Origin: Sclerotinia nivalis
Lineage: Eukaryota; Ascomycota; Leotiomycetes; Helotiales; Sclerotiniaceae
Direction: 5' to 3'
Assembly (NCBI GenBank): GCA_029531795.1
Contig: JAPEIS010000013.1
Coordinates: 2,108,001-2,172,000 of the forward strand
Length of the DNA: 64,000 bases
Shown here: positions 11,628 through 24,000 of the stretch, one piece after another
Layout of the letters: the number at the start of each line of letters is the position of its first letter
How positions within the stretch are numbered: the first letter of the stretch is position 1
Translations under genes and position numbers: made by a program
Notes under the pieces: model-generated
What the model was told of the DNA's origin: nothing
What the model saw: the letters and a program-made list of their open reading frames with translations, nothing else
Database searches by the model: none

Positions 11628-12806
11628 TAAGAACAATCGATTGATCAATGAAACGCGATAATAAACGCGTTTTTCAAAAAATTCAATTCTCCGATAATGT
11701 TGTGTGTTACTATAGTATATAATAGACAAACCAGGGAAATGACTTTTTGGATTATATATAAGTGTATTAGATACTCAATATCGTTGTTTCTATTTGAAAT
11801 ATATTGTGAATTGTTCTAGAGATCAATGAAGTATCTTGAAGTCTTTTATCGTAACTGTAAGGGGAGGGAATCCAGACTTGTATACTTTTCTTCATATACA
11901 GAGAATGAAGACACCGTCATCATCTTTCTATCGTCCTCACATAAATCACACTGGTTTAAGCGAAGAGGAAAGGAGAGGAATATTTGATCACGTGATTTCC
12001 CAAAGCGCTACCACTCTTGTACACAGTAGACGATCCCTCCTCATGTTAAATTGTAATACGGCATGAACGAAAACTTTTACACTACTAAGCTACTTCAAAC
12101 TAACGTGGTTACTTCCAGGCATAATCCGCATTGGTATTTATGATTACATGAACCAACCAGACTGCAAAAAAGTAGCAAAAATGAGAAACTCAGCAAGCAA
12201 CCCTATAAATTTCCACTATGCTATCATTAAAATGGCATTCAGCCATATGCTATAGCGAACAATTCAAAACATAGCTCTGTACCGGTACTTTTCAGATCAC
12301 GTGTCCACAAAGCTATAACAACTAACTGTACACCGAACATCATAACATGTGTCCGCGATGGCAACCTCCAGTTCCACCAAGCTCTACTATTTCCTCGGAG
12401 ATGGCCAAACATCTGGCATCCGCCGATCTCGCCGAGTCGGTGACCGCTCCTCAAACTATTTTTCGGTCTCCGACTCGAAACACGACGGTTAATCTTCGGG
12501 TTCCATGGCCATTCCACCATGGGTAACGACCCACATTTCAAAAATAGAGACTGCATTGCGCAAAGCAAGCAGAGCCGGACTATTTGCAAATTGCAACATT
12601 CGATTTGGAGTTGCGTTCCGTTCATGACGGAGATCGTGAGGTTTAAGGTTGAGTAGAAGATATTGGTAGAGGAGCGATAGAAGCGAACAGTAGTCATCAT
12701 GCAAGTATGTAACCAATAAATCCATAGACCATAGCATACATGTCCAAGAAGAAATTATCATAATCAAGCACAAAATTGGTCTAAACATACTTATTTATCT
12801 TTAATC
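11628..12806. promoter_or_regulatory. Transposon-to-cluster boundary and upstream region of the FAD monooxygenase
   Basis: Base composition changes from strongly AT-rich to ordinary within a few hundred bases after the gypsy element. No gene is supported; the open stretches on the minus strand (12239-12788) show no family features. Two TCGGAG hexamers (12395-12400 forward; 12468-12473 reverse) recur upstream of other cluster genes and could be regulator sites. Confidence 0.4.
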
Positions 12807-15287
12807 ATGACCGGCAAACCCCAGATGAAAGTCGTGATAGTAGGAGGATCAATTGCAGGGCTAACACTTGCACACTGTTTATCACGCTATGGCATCGACT
12901 ATGTTGTTCTTGAGCGACGCAATGATATTGCACCGCAAGTGGGTGCATCTGTGAGTTTGATGCCAAATGGATCACGAATCTTGGATCAGTTGGGCATGTT
13001 TGACACGGTTTCGGAAAATATTGAACCGTGTGTTTTTATGCAGACGTGGGATGAGGATGGGAGATTGCTTTCGGAGACTGATGCGCCCATTTTGACGGGG
13101 AAGAGGTATGTGATTTTATGTTCTGGAAATTTAAAGAGGAAATTGAATTGAGTTCAGTGGGATTTAGGGAGCTGATTTGATAATAGATTGGGATACACGA
13201 TTACTTTCTTGGAGCGGGAGACGCTGTTGGAGATTTTATATGCAAATCTTCCTGATAAATCGAAGGTTTTGACGGGGAAATGTGTCAGGACAATCGAACA
13301 AAATGACAAAGAGGCGGTAGTAATTTGTGAAGATGGATCAAGGTATTCTGGAGATGTGATTGCGGGGGCAGATGGAATCCATAGTATCATAAGATCAGAA
13401 ATGCGACGACAGATTGCAAATGAAGGAACAGCAAAAGATCTTGAAGCCTTGAAAAGAGATGGCATTGCTCTTTCGGCGGAATACAGTTGTTTGTTCGGTA
13501 TTTCTAACCCAATTCCAGGATTGGAAATCGGACATACGCATCGCAGTTCAGGAAAGCGTGCTTCGACTTTGTTGTTTGGTGGTGTGGATGGGAGATTATA
13601 TTGGTTTCTCTTTACGCAAAATGAAGAAAGGAATTTTGGTGAAGATATTCCACGGTATAAGAAAGGGGACGAAACTAACCATGTTGCGAAACACATGCGT
13701 CATCACGTATCTGGAAACATTCTCTTTTCTGAGGTGTGGAAACACCGCATTGTTGCGAATTTTGTGGCGATCGAGGAAATGGAGAATGAACATTGGTTTT
13801 GGAACCGTGTGGCTTGCCTTGGAGATTCTATACACAAGGTTTGTACCAAGTTCTTAGATGGGACAGTTCTCCACTGTGCTAACAAAAACCCATTAGATGA
13901 CACCGAATCTCGGTCAAGGAGCAAATTGTGCAATTGAAAGTGCAGCAGAAATGGCAAACAGTCTAGCGAAAGCCTTGAGAAACGACGGCGGCAAACCTAC
14001 CGTTGAGGATATCAGAAGCGCATTATCGCTGTATCATGAGAAGCGTAATGTAAGAGCAAATTTGATCGTGAAAGGGGCGAACAAATTCACCCGTGTAGAA
14101 GCGCTTGCTACGACGGGGGATTGGGTCGCATCTATGTTCATAATTCCTCGCCTGGGTGATATCCTTGCCGATCGAGGAGCAAAGGTTCAGGTGGGAGCTA
14201 CGAGATTGGATTGTCTCCCGATACCAAAAAGAGCATTGGAAGGGACCATGCCTTGGAGTACTAATTCTGGTATTGGAAAGGAAGAAAACAAAAAACGAAG
14301 AGCTCAACTAACGTTGCCGTTATTTATTGGCCTTTGGTACTTCTGGAATAGAATACCAGGACCAACAACAGTGCTAGCGGGAAAATCCTTATTGGAGGTG
14401 AAGTCTGAGATGTTGGGATCTATTTTCAATGTCATACCATTGGTAACCATTTGGACAATTGAAAGTTACCGTCGCGGAAACGCCCTCACCATCGCAAATA
14501 TCTTGTAAGAGTCCCCTTCATTCCCTGCCATACTTTGACCCTGCTGAACGAAAATGCAAATAGCCCCACAGTACTCCTTTTGCTGGCCCAAAAATTCGGG
14601 ATTGGACTCATTGCTCCAATTTATTTCTTTTTTCATTATGTCCAATCACCACAGGAAAACTTCCTCGCCCTCGACAACCGATTGACCAATTTGGCTTTCG
14701 CAAAAACTTTTCTTCCGGCCATACTCCTGATCTTCTTGGGTCCGTCTTACGCCATATGGACCGCAGTTGATATTGAGTCTGTGCAGTGGATCCATGACAA
14801 CGTCTGGTACTGGTATCCAATCTACCTCACCATCCTTTTGAGAGTTTTGAAGTTCGTCGTGAAAGACACAACTCGCTTCGACAGGATACACAAGCCTACA
14901 GCAGATCTGACATATTTACGGACGATATACAGCATTTGCATCCTTATCTGTGGCTGCCTCCGTCCATATGCAGGCCTGAGCAACTTGACATCAATAGCTT
15001 CACTCATTCAAGGACTGCAATCTCCAATTCAGCTAGTACAAGCTGGTTTAGACGCCAATTCAGGATTGTGGAAGGCGGAGAAGACCTTTCTTTATGGTGC
15101 TGCATTTTATTGGACGTTGCTTCATTTCGCTGATCTAAAATTTGTTGGGAAGTTGAGTAAAAGTTGGCTGTTGGTTCTGGCGGTATTGCTATTTTCTACC
15201 CTTTTCGCGGGACCTGGAGCGGCTTTGCTAGTGATGTGGGCATGGAGAGAGGAGTTAATGGCGAAAAAACATGTAGTCTCTGAGTAA
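12807..15287 (+). CDS. FAD-dependent monooxygenase fused to a C-terminal seven-helix membrane domain
   Basis: Four exons: 12807-13105, 13187-13838, 13897-14504, 14564-15287, summing to 760 aa; all introns are GT-AG and keep frame. Residues 1-440 form a PHBH-type FAD monooxygenase: dinucleotide motif VIVGGSIAGLTLA near residue 10, a 'GADGIHS' DG motif, and the FAD ribityl motif GDSIHKMTPNLGQGAN spanning the second intron. This resembles PaxM-type epoxidases and hydroxylases of fungal clusters. Residues about 455-755 hold around seven hydrophobic helices ending in GPGAALLVMWAWREE. Such domains occur in fungal clusters, including membrane terpene cyclases, but no prenyltransferase is present here, so the domain's role is unknown. 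Likely ER-membrane anchored. First gene of the cluster, next to the P450 at 15747. Confidence 0.85.
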
Positions 15288-15746
15288 ATTTGATATGGTG
15301 TGATGGGCACGATAAATGGGGGATATTTGTGTCTGCGATGGCTTTAGCTGTGCTTGAATGACTGTGTACCTGATTGATTGTAGTAGGGTGACATATAGAA
15401 AATGGACATAGGCTTAAAGTAGTAATGTAATGTCCCCATTATCCTGATGGGAAATTCATGGTCTTCGATGCCAACTTGCCCATAAACCAATTGTGGGGTC
15501 ATCGAATCAGAGCTCGAAGAACTTCGATTTCAAATGCTCAGTCAGGCTCGGAGGTCTTCGTTGCTAGGGATCCCAGGAGCCCTGGAATATTTCTCTAAAT
15601 CTTATCCCCACCTGCTTCGGAGATCTACTATGCACGCCGAAGGCAACCGAACAAAAGGGTAGTGGTACAAGCTCCAGCAATATGTATCGATGAAGTTCAA
15701 CACTCCATCACACAGAGTTTCTCGTTTCTAAGTCGAGTCCGTAAAG
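15288..15746. promoter_or_regulatory. Intergenic region upstream of the first cluster P450
   Basis: No coding signal. Two copies of TCGGAG (15548-15553 and 15617-15622) lie within 200 bases of the P450 start, matching hexamers upstream of the FAD monooxygenase and of the divergent P450 pair. Confidence 0.35.
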
Positions 15747-17527
15747 ATGATTGAAAATCTGGAACAATTCATTCTTCGAGGTCATCTAGAGTTGGAGTGG
15801 AAAAACATTGCTTTAACCGCAGTGTTTCTCACTCTAGTCGCGATCTTTATTGTATGGACTCGAAGATCCGATGAAGAATTGCTGCTTCAAACGTTGAAAG
15901 ATCTGGATTTACCGATTGTGGGAAAGGGACCAAATGTCAATATCAGTGAGGCATTGGAAATTGGCACTAAAACTGTAAGCTGTTGAAATCCCTGAGTGCA
16001 CAATGCTTTAACTGATGAAATATAGTATCCAAACTCACCATATGTTCTTCCAGTCGATCGCGTTCCTATCGTCATTCTGCCTAATTCAGTCATTAACACG
16101 ATAAAGTCTCTACCAGAAGGAAAGATATCATTTGAAAAGGAAGTATTCACTCGACATCTGGCTCATCTCTTACTCAAAAAAGACCAGAAAATTTTCTCCG
16201 AACCAATTCTCAATTCAATCAAGCAGGATCTTACTCGGAACATTTCGAAAACCCTCGACACATTATGGGACGAGGTAGAATTCGCATTTGAGAAGAATAT
16301 TGGAACTTTGTCAGAAGATGATGAAGGATGGAAGACCGTGTCGGTTTATGGCAAGGTGTTGCATGTAGTTGCATTGCTGTCTGGGAGAGTATTTGTCGGT
16401 GCCCCATTGTGTCGAGATGAAGAATGGATTAAAGCGACTATTACATATACAATGATACTCGGCGCAACTGTTGGGATGCTCTGGAAACGCCCCTGGTGGC
16501 AACGTAGAATTCTTGCGCCCTTGTACTTCCGAACTTTGCATGGTGTGCACAGGAAGGCCGAAGAAATGTTGAAGCCACTCCTTGAACGCGAAGCCACGCT
16601 CGATCCCTCAGAGTGGGAAAAAAAGACAGGAGAGCAAAACGACGGACAGCTTATCAGGTGGCTATTGTCACATACTCCTCAAAAAGGTGGAAAGATCGAT
16701 GTGAAGCAACTAGCCCATGATCAGTTAACGGTGAGCTTAGCTGCTATCCACACAACAAGTATTACAATATCCCATCTCTTGTATGACCTGGCAACCTATC
16801 CTGAGCACGTAGCCTCCCTTCGCAAAGAGCTTGAGTTGGTCATCACAGAACATAAAGCAGGTGGGGGAAATGGAAAATTGAGCAAGGTGGAGTTGACCAA
16901 GTTGTGGAAAATGGATAGTTTCATCAAGGAGTCGCAGAGATTGAATCCACCAATTCTTGGTAAGTAACGATCCTAACCTAAGATAATGGTTGAGACTGAC
17001 TTGTGATGCTCCGAATAAAAGTCCAGATGCGTCGATATCTCACCTCTCCATTGGCTTTACCGTCAGGTCACATCCTTCCAGCAGGAACCTATTGTGGTGT
17101 TGATGCCCAAATGACAAATCGCACTGTCCCATACTATGAGGCATCTCAAATAACGCACCAACAAGCACCATTCGATACCTTTGATGGATTCCGCTTTAGC
17201 AAGTTACGATCGGTGCCAGGAAATGAAAACCGATATCAATTCGTTACGTCCAGCACAGAAAGTTTAAACTTTGGGCATGGTAAGTGGTTCATTTCTTCAT
17301 GTTTGTTCCATTTCATCTTGCTGATCAACAATGAATTAGGAACACACACGTGTCCTGGACGCTTCTTTGCCAGTAATGAGATCAAGATTGCGTTTGCTGA
17401 GATATTGCTAAGATGGGATGTGAGACTCAAACCGGGAGAAGGAAGACCAGAGAATCTTTATACGGACACAAACGTGATGCCGAACATGAAAGGAGAGATC
17501 CAGATGAGAAGAAGAGAGCTACTCTGA
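15747..17527 (+). CDS. Cytochrome P450 monooxygenase (cluster, first)
   Basis: Exons 15747-15974, 16026-16959, 17022-17279 and 17340-17527 give 535 aa. An N-terminal anchor (residues about 20-38, ALTAVFLTLVAIFIVW) places it on the ER membrane. The I-helix has AAIHTTS (about residue 314), the K-helix ExxR is in KESQR (about 378), and the heme loop is FGHGTHTCPGRFFA with Cys near 477. This style (FGHG-x-H-x-CPGR) is shared with gibberellin-type fungal P450s. It closely resembles the P450 at 27534-29404, including three shared intron positions. Likely hydroxylates or oxidises the polyketide; substrate unknown. Confidence 0.9.
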
Positions 17528-18058
17528 GATTTGATGAATAGAAATCATATTGAAAAGTATTTCTTTTGTGCAGAGATAATACATGCGTTTGCTATCAAAC
17601 CACGCTCTACCGAGTTCTGGTGGTGATGTTGGATATTGGAATGTTTCAACGAAGAAGTCTCGAGCATCTAGGTTAGGTTACACAGTCGGACAGGACAGTA
17701 CAGTGTAGCGGGGTAGAAAAATTCAATGAACGTACTGGCCAATTAAACGCCTAAGCCTAATTGGGCAGAAGATCCGCAGAATTCCATCGTTAAAGTATTT
17801 TCGAATTGAATATAGAGTAGACAATTGAGTTATTGAGTCCTAAATACATTAAGTCGTTGATCTGATTATTTTATTAGACTGTTTAGTTGGTTGGGGTGTT
17901 GTTTCCACACGCTGTTCAGACCCTGAGACTAAAACAGTAGCATACCTCATTTAATCTTACAACTGAATACAAATTTCGAGAAACAGCAAAAATTGTATTG
18001 TCCATTATATCTACAAAAAGAAAGAAGAAAAGTACTACACAACCAGTCGCTCAAACAC
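17528..18058. other. Convergent intergenic region, no gene seen
   Basis: Space between the 3' ends of the plus-strand P450 and the minus-strand PKS. AT-rich with no supported coding frame; presumably holds both 3' untranslated regions. Confidence 0.5.
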
Positions 18059-21000
18059 CTATTCACTAATCTTGAACTCCTCAGTAGCCAATTCGCACAA
18101 ATCCTTTGCCGCAGCACCGCCTAATATCTTCAAAACAAGCAAAGACACGCCCACCTCCTTCAAGAACCAACTTCGAATCTCGACCGCAATCAAGGAATCA
18201 ATACCCAATTGTGTCAAAGGTGCATGCTCATCAATCGATCCTGGATCTGCCTGCAGAATGAGTTCCAATTGTTTCGCAAAGCATCTCTGCATGATGCTTA
18301 ACACCTCATCTTTCGTTTGCGCTTTCGAAAGTTGTTCCTTAGTCGGCACCTCAACTTCACCTTGAGAGTCACTCTCCTCTTTGATGGCATCGTTCATAAC
18401 GAATGCGAACCGCGGGTTGGCGTGCCATCGAGGCTTATCCCTCTCTTCTCCTGTTGAAGGTGCGACCATACCAATAATAATTTCAGGGCAACGCTCGCTG
18501 GCAGAGTGTCCGGATTGCACGGCTTCGGACAATACTTGGAGGAACTCATGTTCGGGAATTGGGAGGTAATTGTAAGTGCGCAAGGCAGACTCAGTATATC
18601 GACCTGAGCGTTCAACATATCCGACTCCGAGAATCATGCCAATATGAATGACTGAAGCAACACCCCCACGTTTGCGACGTTGCTCTGCTAGTGAGGCCAT
18701 ATACTATAAAACGTTAGTCGAACAGCATTGTAGAATTGGCGGAAATATCAATACATACCATATTTGCGGCGGCATAATTCGATTGTCCAGGAATTCCGTT
18801 CACGGCAGCCAGACTGGAGAACAAGACGAAAAAGTCAAGTTCCAGTCCAAATACAGCATCGATGTTGATAGTGCTGAGGACTTTAGGACGAATGACGCGC
18901 TCAAGCGTTTCGAAAGGCATGTCTGAGAATGGTTTGTCATCTAAGACCATACATCCGTTCATGACTCCTGCGATTGGGGGCATCGTCTTGCTGGCTTCTT
19001 CACGCAGTTTGGTGACTGCTGCATTGTCGGTAAAATCAATAGTATATACGAGAACCGTGGCACCCATTCTCTCCAATTCTTGCTGCCAAGGAGTACCTGA
19101 TTTAACGGATCTGTTTGGTATCAGTATCTTATTGTGAACGCAGTATACTCTCAAGCGTTTGTTATGAGAGATTCAAACTTACCGACTACCAACAATGATA
19201 TATCTAGCCCCGGCTCGAACCATCCATCTACAGATCGATTGTCCCAAATCTCCAGTCAAACCTGCTAATAAGTAGCTCTTGTTGCCATCAAATATTTTTT
19301 TCTGGGCAAAGGGCTTTACATCGACAGCTAGGGTTTTATTTGTGGACCAGTCTACCACTGAAAGTGGAGAGAACGAAGAAACGGCACTGTTTCTTACGCT
19401 CGCGGCATCCAACAAAATATTTCCTTCAATTTCCTTCGCAGTGATGGAATCTGCATAGGATTTAACATCAGCCAATATGGTTGATGGTTTGCCAGAAGAT
19501 GGAGACTTTATTGGCTCGAGACTTAAGAGATCGTCATTTTCAACTATGCTGATGGATTTTGGTAGTGCTTCTTTGATGTATTTACCAGTGCCACTAATAT
19601 CAACGAATGACTGAATTGACGCTGGTAACAAATCTCGGATGGCACGTTTAGACAAGGTCGGATGAAGTTTTATGCACTTCTGGGTCGACGCGGTAGAAAA
19701 TCCGGTGCCTGCACTGCTTGAGACGGACTTGCCGTTTGCTCTAGCTATTGACTCCGCGGCTTGCCTCAAGGCAGAGCTTGGCTCGTGAAGCACAACTTCT
19801 GAGTCACATTTGTTCAAAATTTGTTTTGCTAAAAGGTAAGCCATGGTATTTTCGAGGTACTCGGCAGTAACTCGGTCTGCTGGAATAACCCAGTCTTTGG
19901 CAACATTGATGAGTGACTGGTTCGACGTGGAGAGGGCGAGGACTGGCGATCCGGACTTCGTGTTTCCTAGGCTGATGTAAAAGAAGCTACCGTCGATGTT
20001 TACGGCATACAGAGACGAGAAGGACACAGATACTTCCAACAACTCATTTTCGCTTCCCAGATGATCCACGACTGCTTCTTGGACGTCAAGACTAAAGCGA
20101 TCGCCACTAGAAGGAGCTGTAATTGCTACTCTTTTTGAGACCAGAGAAACTTCTTCAGTGATTACACGTCGTGTAGAGTTCAACACGTCATTGAGTTTCT
20201 TGATCGGCTTCACTCTTGGAAGGTACAAGGCCCCGCTTTCATATATCATCTCTGGCTCAATCGACCACAACAAGTTTTCTTTGCGTGAGTCTAACAGGCC
20301 GGTCGCAACCTCAAGTCTAACAAGTGTTTCTCCGATTATTTTGTCCGCATTTTCCTTCGAGTCAACATCCAAGAATTGCAAATTCAAATGAGGCATTTCG
20401 GAAATGATGGATCGTCCTAATCCGACTGCCATATTGGCGTAAGGCTCGTCAGCTTTACATCCTGTGGTCACCCAGAGAACGGATTCGGCCGAATTGATCA
20501 CGGTCTGGATACCCTTTAGACGTTCTGCGTTCATCGATTTGAAGACTGGTTCGTCAAGATCTGCAACACTCAAAACTGTGGCTCCAAACGGAATTGTGAG
20601 CTTTGATGCTTCTTCCCAGGTGGCAAGAACCGTAGTCTTGCGCGTCTTCCAGGAAGGAACTTCTTTTTCTAAAGTCGCAACAAGTGTCTTGGTGGCAACA
20701 GTGGCTCCTCCGATAACAATGAGGTCTTTCCCTGTAGATTCTGGATTATATTTGAGTGGTTCTCGAAGCTTTTGAACATCATCGTCGAGGGCTTGAGTAA
20801 GAATGACGGAGACCGTGTAACGCGATTTATCCTTGAAATCATTGACAATTGCATCAACACCAGAAAATCCAGTCTTTTTCAAGACTGTATCCCATTCTGG
20901 TGGAGAAATAGTAGGACGATATGGTCGCCCATCCGCACCTCCGAGCCACCAACCAGATAAACCAGCCATGAGGAATCCGGTACGTTCGAGATGACCAGTA

Positions 21001-24000
21001 CATTCTAAAAGACAAAGGTAACCACCGGGTTTCAGCAGTGTTCGCACATTATTCATGGTCTTCTCAAGGAATTCAGTCGCATGAAGAACATTTGATGCAA
21101 CGATGACATCGAAAGAATGGGCTTCGTACCCCTGCTCCAAGGGATCTTTCTCGCAGTTGAGCAGACTAAACGTCATGCGGCTTGTATGCTCGCTGAAAAC
21201 TTCTCTAGCCTTCATTAAAAAGCCAGTTGAAATATCCGTGAACGTATAATGAGCAAATGCGTCTCCAATTCCTGTAAATATACCTTTGGTGGCACCTCCA
21301 GTTCCTGCTCCAATTTCCAAGACGCGCATTCTCGGGTAGCGATGCCCGATCTTTTTCATCGCTGCTGTGACGAATTTGTTTGAAGTGGCCATTCCGATAC
21401 CTTCAGTGTATAGTCTGTCCAGTAGTCCGTTTGACAACATATGTTCCAGCATCGTCGTTGTTCCACGTACAACATCAGGGAGATTATTACCCACAGCTTG
21501 CATCAATTCGAGATCAACACATTCTGGATACTTGGCAGCCAAGGTAGTCAGTTCTCGAAGATCATCGTTGTCCCACTCTGGCTTTATGGAAGGGTGTGTT
21601 CCCTTGGAAACAAGGTCTGTGACGTGGTTGATCCAGTTGAACAAAGGACGGTGGTGGTCTGGAACTTCTTCGGGCTTGATCTCGGATTTTAGATGACGCA
21701 TATAGGCATAAGAGAGTCTTTCGCCCAGATCTATCAAGTAAAGTGCTTTTGGATCATCCTCTTCGATATCGGCTTCAGAAATGATGCCTCCTGAGACATC
21801 AGCCACCCATTTCGTTTCCAGATATAGTTGACGATCTTGAGAAGGCCTTGCGGCTGTGAATGATTGCATCTGCAATCCTTCGATTTGAATCTCAATTTCG
21901 TTGGACACTGGATCAAACACATCAACATCGCCAACATAAGTAGCTGCGTCGTTGGCAGTGATTGGTGTAACTTCGGTGATATATCCGTCCATTCCGGCCA
22001 AGGATGTCTCTTTCTTAAACGCTGCTTCGCAAAGGGCGATGTTGAAGCTCATCTTAGCAATTCGTCTTGGCAAATGTGGTGTCCAAAAGTGCTCATCACC
22101 AGGACTTGCAAATGCTGCCAATGTTGCGTGTAAAGTCATATCCAAAAACGCCGGATGTACCAATAATCCAGTATCAGATAAACATCGTCTACCTTCAAGC
22201 GAGGAATTATGCATCCTGCGTTGACCCTTCTCAATACCCCGGAAAATTCCCGTAAATTCAAGACCAACGTTAGCCAAACTATCATAGAATCGATCGACAT
22301 TCAATGGGCCTAACACTTGAGCGGATAGACATCGCATCGGGAGATGGTGTTCCGAGCGTCATTTCGATGCGTCCAGAGAAGATCATGGACATTGGCTTTC
22401 CATTTGGCGCAGCTGTACACCAGAAATCTGCGAAAATTTTCTCATCGCCGCCATTGGTACTTGATGATGTGGGCTTAAGCGAGAACATAACTTCGACCGC
22501 GGCGTTGTTTTCCTCGAGATTGATGGCCCTTTCAATGTCAACTTCATGAAGCTCGACTAGGCGGATTGGCTTTCCGCTGGCAAGCGTCTTTGAAGACTCC
22601 AATGCCATGGAGCAGTAAAATGCGGCAGGCACTAAAGTTTGACGCTGGAATTTATGACCCGAAACCCACGGCAACTCGTCGAGTTTTAATATGTTTCGCC
22701 AGCGATACTCCGCATTCGTATCGTCGGAGCACCTAACACCTAAGAGTTCGTGAGGCGGGTCAACTCTATTGCGGTAGTTGCGGGAAATTCGTGACTCTGA
22801 CCAGAAGGTACGGCTGTGGTCCCATGAATAGGATGGTAAACCCTTCAAAAGTCTGGGAGTTGTCACCTCGCCGCCGGTGATAACATCAAGATATTTCTTG
22901 AAACTTGCTTTTCTCCCATCAATGTGGTTCCACAGGAATCCTGCTGCGTTGGCAAATGCGATGGAATCATTTTCTCCGCGAGATATTGCTCCAGCATATG
23001 ATACAACCGCATTGACAGTATGTTTGAATGTTTGTGCCACTGGTCCTTTCAGTGCTGGATGCGGTCCTACTTCAAATCCAGCATCGAACGGGCCAAACTC
23101 TTTTGCTGCTATGCTGACAGCTTCAAAGAATCTGACTGGTGAGACGAGATTGTCCAGCCAGTATTGTGCCTCGAGCTCTGAGGATTCATTGAGCATGTTC
23201 TTCAAGTGTACACTCGAAATCCACGTGCAATCTGGTGAGCTGGGCTTAGGAGATATCTTACAGGCACTGAGAGATGCTGTGTATGGTTCTGAGCAGGGTA
23301 GCATGTGATCGGAATGATACGCAGTATCAACCTTAAGAACTCGAGCGAAGACGCCCCTTTCATCAAGGTCGATTTTCGCCTTCTCAATCACATCTTTGTT
23401 ACCACTGAGAGTGACTGTCTTGGGAGCATTGCTAGCAGCGATGGAAATCTTGCCTTGGTAATCTTCACCGGCGCAGAACTCAATAGCCTCGTCGAAACTC
23501 AGTCCTGCCGCCATCATCGAACCCTCCTCTCCATTCTTGCCCTTTGCGAGATGTGCATGACGGCCGCGATAGTAAGCGATACGAATTGCGTCACTAGCTG
23601 TAAGTCTGCCTGCGGCATAAGCAGCACCAATTTCTCCCGATGAATGTCCAACCACGGCATGGAATGTGACTCCAATCAGCTTCAACAAATCTACAAGAGC
23701 AACTTGCAGTGCCGTGCAAAGAGGTTGTGAAAACTCGGCCTTCTCGATAGAAGATTTGCCGGCTGGTGCCATGATCTCCTCTTTCAACGACCATTTCGGA
23801 GCATCAGGAAGTCCACGAAGAGATTCCTCGAGAACATCAATGGTCTGAGAGAATGATGTTATATTGGCGATCAATTGCTTTCCCATTTCAGGCCACTGTG
23901 CACCTTGACCCGTGAAAACACCCAGGATCTTCCTCGATGATTTGCTCTTTACGTTCGAGGATCGAGTGCCTACAGCTAGGTTAGGATTTTCCTCTTTGGC

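Noticed and set aside
12239..12788. Overlapping minus-strand open stretches just upstream of the FAD monooxygenase
   Set aside because: No recognised motif, two frames compete, and the position fits a promoter region; not enough for a gene call.
22282..22345. Programmed ribosomal frameshift or small intron in the PKS
   Set aside because: No slippery heptamer is evident, fungal PKSs are not known to use frameshifting, and GT...AG options are only about 20-38 bases and destroy conserved residues.
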